Notes under the pieces: model-generated
Seen by the model: only the letters and a program-made list of their open reading frames with translations
The model's database searches: none
What the model was told of the DNA's origin: nothing
Shown: positions 62,760 to 64,000 of the stretch, one piece after another
Position numbering within the stretch: position 1 is the first letter of the stretch
How the letters are laid out: every line of letters begins with the position of its first letter
NCBI RefSeq assembly: GCF_020184175.1
Contig: NC_065530.1
Location: 81,631,260 to 81,695,259 of the forward strand
Length of the DNA stretch: 64,000 bases
Origin: Aphis gossypii
Taxonomy: Eukaryota > Arthropoda > Insecta > Hemiptera > Aphididae
Direction of reading: 5' to 3'
Position numbers and translations under genes: made by a program

Positions 62760-62780
62760 TGACTTGAATTTAGACTTGCA

Positions 62781-63044
62781 ATGATCAGAGACTGGGCTAT
62801 GCATCGATTTTTCACAAACAATGGTCTAACAGACAAAAACCGTAGTTTGTTGGATGATTATCATAAGGAGAATGTGTCGGAAGTTGCTAACAACCACGAC
62901 TGGCAAAATGAATTGGAGACAGAACTGTTTCAAGGATATTCGCCTGCCCTTTTAACGTTTGCTAGTATATGCTGTGTAATTTATATGATGGTTGGCGTTC
63001 CTGGAAATCTTATCACGATCATCGCCTTGTTTAGATGTAAAAAG
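62781..63044 (+). CDS. moody: moody-like GPCR, first coding exon (partial at right edge)
   Basis: 88 codons from an ATG that follows an in-frame TGA at 62760-62762, ending KK|GTAAGT in phase 0. The extracellular N-terminus of about 52 residues is acidic and has one N-glycosylation site (NVS). It is followed by GYSPALLTFASICCVIYMM and VGVPGNLITIIALFRCKK, which is TM1 with the G-x-x-G-N signature and the start of the first cytoplasmic loop. The phrase GYSP.LL.FA..CC...M.(V/I)G(V/I)PGNLITI is that of insect moody, the receptor of the glial blood-brain barrier. The remaining exons are outside the window. Tre1 itself is less likely, as the other gene fits it better. Confidence 0.75.
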
Positions 63045-64000
63045 GTAAGTGTATTTTGATAAGTTGAGTTTTTTTTTTATATATAAATCTCGATAAAGTA
63101 TTTTTTGGTTAATTTAGTTAGGTTTATAAATATATTATTATAAAGAACGCGTAAGAATGTACTGTGTTATGCAATTTAATTATTAATTACATATTATACT
63201 ATTACCTATGTAGTATATAAACATGTATGCATACAAGGAATATAACTATATTATACTATAGAGAGTGGTTTATTTTATATTTTTATACAAGACACTCATT
63301 AGGTATTTCAAAAAATACTAATGTTTTAAGAAATATCATTGATACATAATTTTATGTTTTATAAAATTGTATTGATTACTATTATTTATGGTTACCATTT
63401 TTTAAAAAGTGTTTGATCTATTGAATAATAACATACATTTTAAATGTTTTTTTTAATGACTTAAAATTATGAAAAAAATATTTCCAAAAACGTTTGTAGT
63501 TTTAAAACAAAAATAAGTTTTACATTAAATAAATCATCTAGTGTAGTCATCTATATAATAATTGATTATTATATATATATATTTACAATATGAATATATA
63601 GGTAAATATTGTATTATGATATATTTGTAATATATTAACGATCTAATGAGACGATAACATTAATATTATAACTATAATAAAACATCTAATGTGAAGAAAG
63701 AAGTAAATTATTTAAATGTACATTATTCATTGTCCATTTCACCATACTACGTAAAGGATTTAGTTAAATTTAAAGATTTATTAGAGGATAGTTATTTTAA
63801 ATATGTCAATGCTATAGTTGGATATAATAGTTCTGGATTGATTTATCGATATAAATTGTTTATATTATTGCACAGTAATTTTATTATATTTATAAGATTA
63901 AAATAAAAGTACGATTTAAATTGTATTAGAAAATAAATCATATCAAATACATTTAAATAAAGTATAATTTATCGGTAACACAAATAAGGAAATGCAATTT
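63045..64000. other. start of moody-like intron 1
   Basis: Begins with the donor GTAAGT. No second coding exon is visible before the window ends. The 71-codon frame at 63691-63906 has no GPCR feature. Confidence 0.6.

Noticed and set aside
63691..63906. Possible second exon of the moody-like gene
   Set aside because: The frame has no TM2 (LxxxD) or other GPCR feature and no phase-0 acceptor directly before a recognisable segment.
1..64000. CRISPR arrays, bacterial operons or viral genomes
   Set aside because: The tandem repeats present do not show the short-repeat/unique-spacer pattern. Genes have spliceosomal introns and poly(A) signals. No viral protein motif was seen.

Overview
This is an AT-rich animal genomic window. 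Its genes have introns and AATAAA polyadenylation signals, it carries many hAT-type MITEs and short dispersed repeats, and short GGTACCTA-like words are common. The encoded proteins read as insect proteins. The texture and repeat families most resemble an aphid (Hemiptera), but that is inference because no search was run. There is no sign of bacterial, plasmid or phage sequence.

Four protein genes can be supported. (1) RpS7, ribosomal protein eS7, is on the minus strand at 22974-27043. Its four coding exons close to exactly 194 codons, and a probable 5' UTR exon lies near 27175-27240. (2) mRpS25, mitochondrial ribosomal protein mS25, is on the minus strand at 33375-33962, with two exons and 167 aa. 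(3) A Tre1-like rhodopsin-class GPCR is on the minus strand at 40520-47501, with seven coding exons that close exactly to 356 aa. A second, phase-compatible first exon lies at 52997-53070. (4) The first coding exon of a moody-like GPCR is on the plus strand at 62781-63044, and that gene runs off the right edge. Tre1-like and moody-like genes lie head-to-head, about 10 kb apart.

The most interesting part is inside the RpS7 introns. Intron 3 (coding intron, 23052-25296) carries seven tandem copies, about 170 bp apart, of a 56-nt hairpin. On the host-gene strand, six copies are followed by an ANANNA box, a second hairpin and an ACA trinucleotide, giving about 130 nt, the form of box H/ACA snoRNAs. 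A different hairpin, also with an ACA, occurs once in coding intron 2 and once in coding intron 3. RPS7 is a known snoRNA host in vertebrates (U17). Coding intron 1 also contains an unexplained exon-like reading frame.

Layout: 1-22.9 kb has no supported gene, only AT-rich DNA, MITEs, dispersed repeats, a decayed LINE fragment and CpG-richer patches at 14.7-18.2 kb. 22.9-27.5 kb is RpS7. 27.5-33.3 kb is repeats plus a GPCR-like scrap. 33.3-34.0 kb is mRpS25. 34-40.5 kb is repeats, a fold-back element and one orphan terminal exon. 40.5-53.1 kb is the Tre1-like gene with its large introns. 53.1-64 kb is the intergenic or 5' region shared with the moody-like gene.
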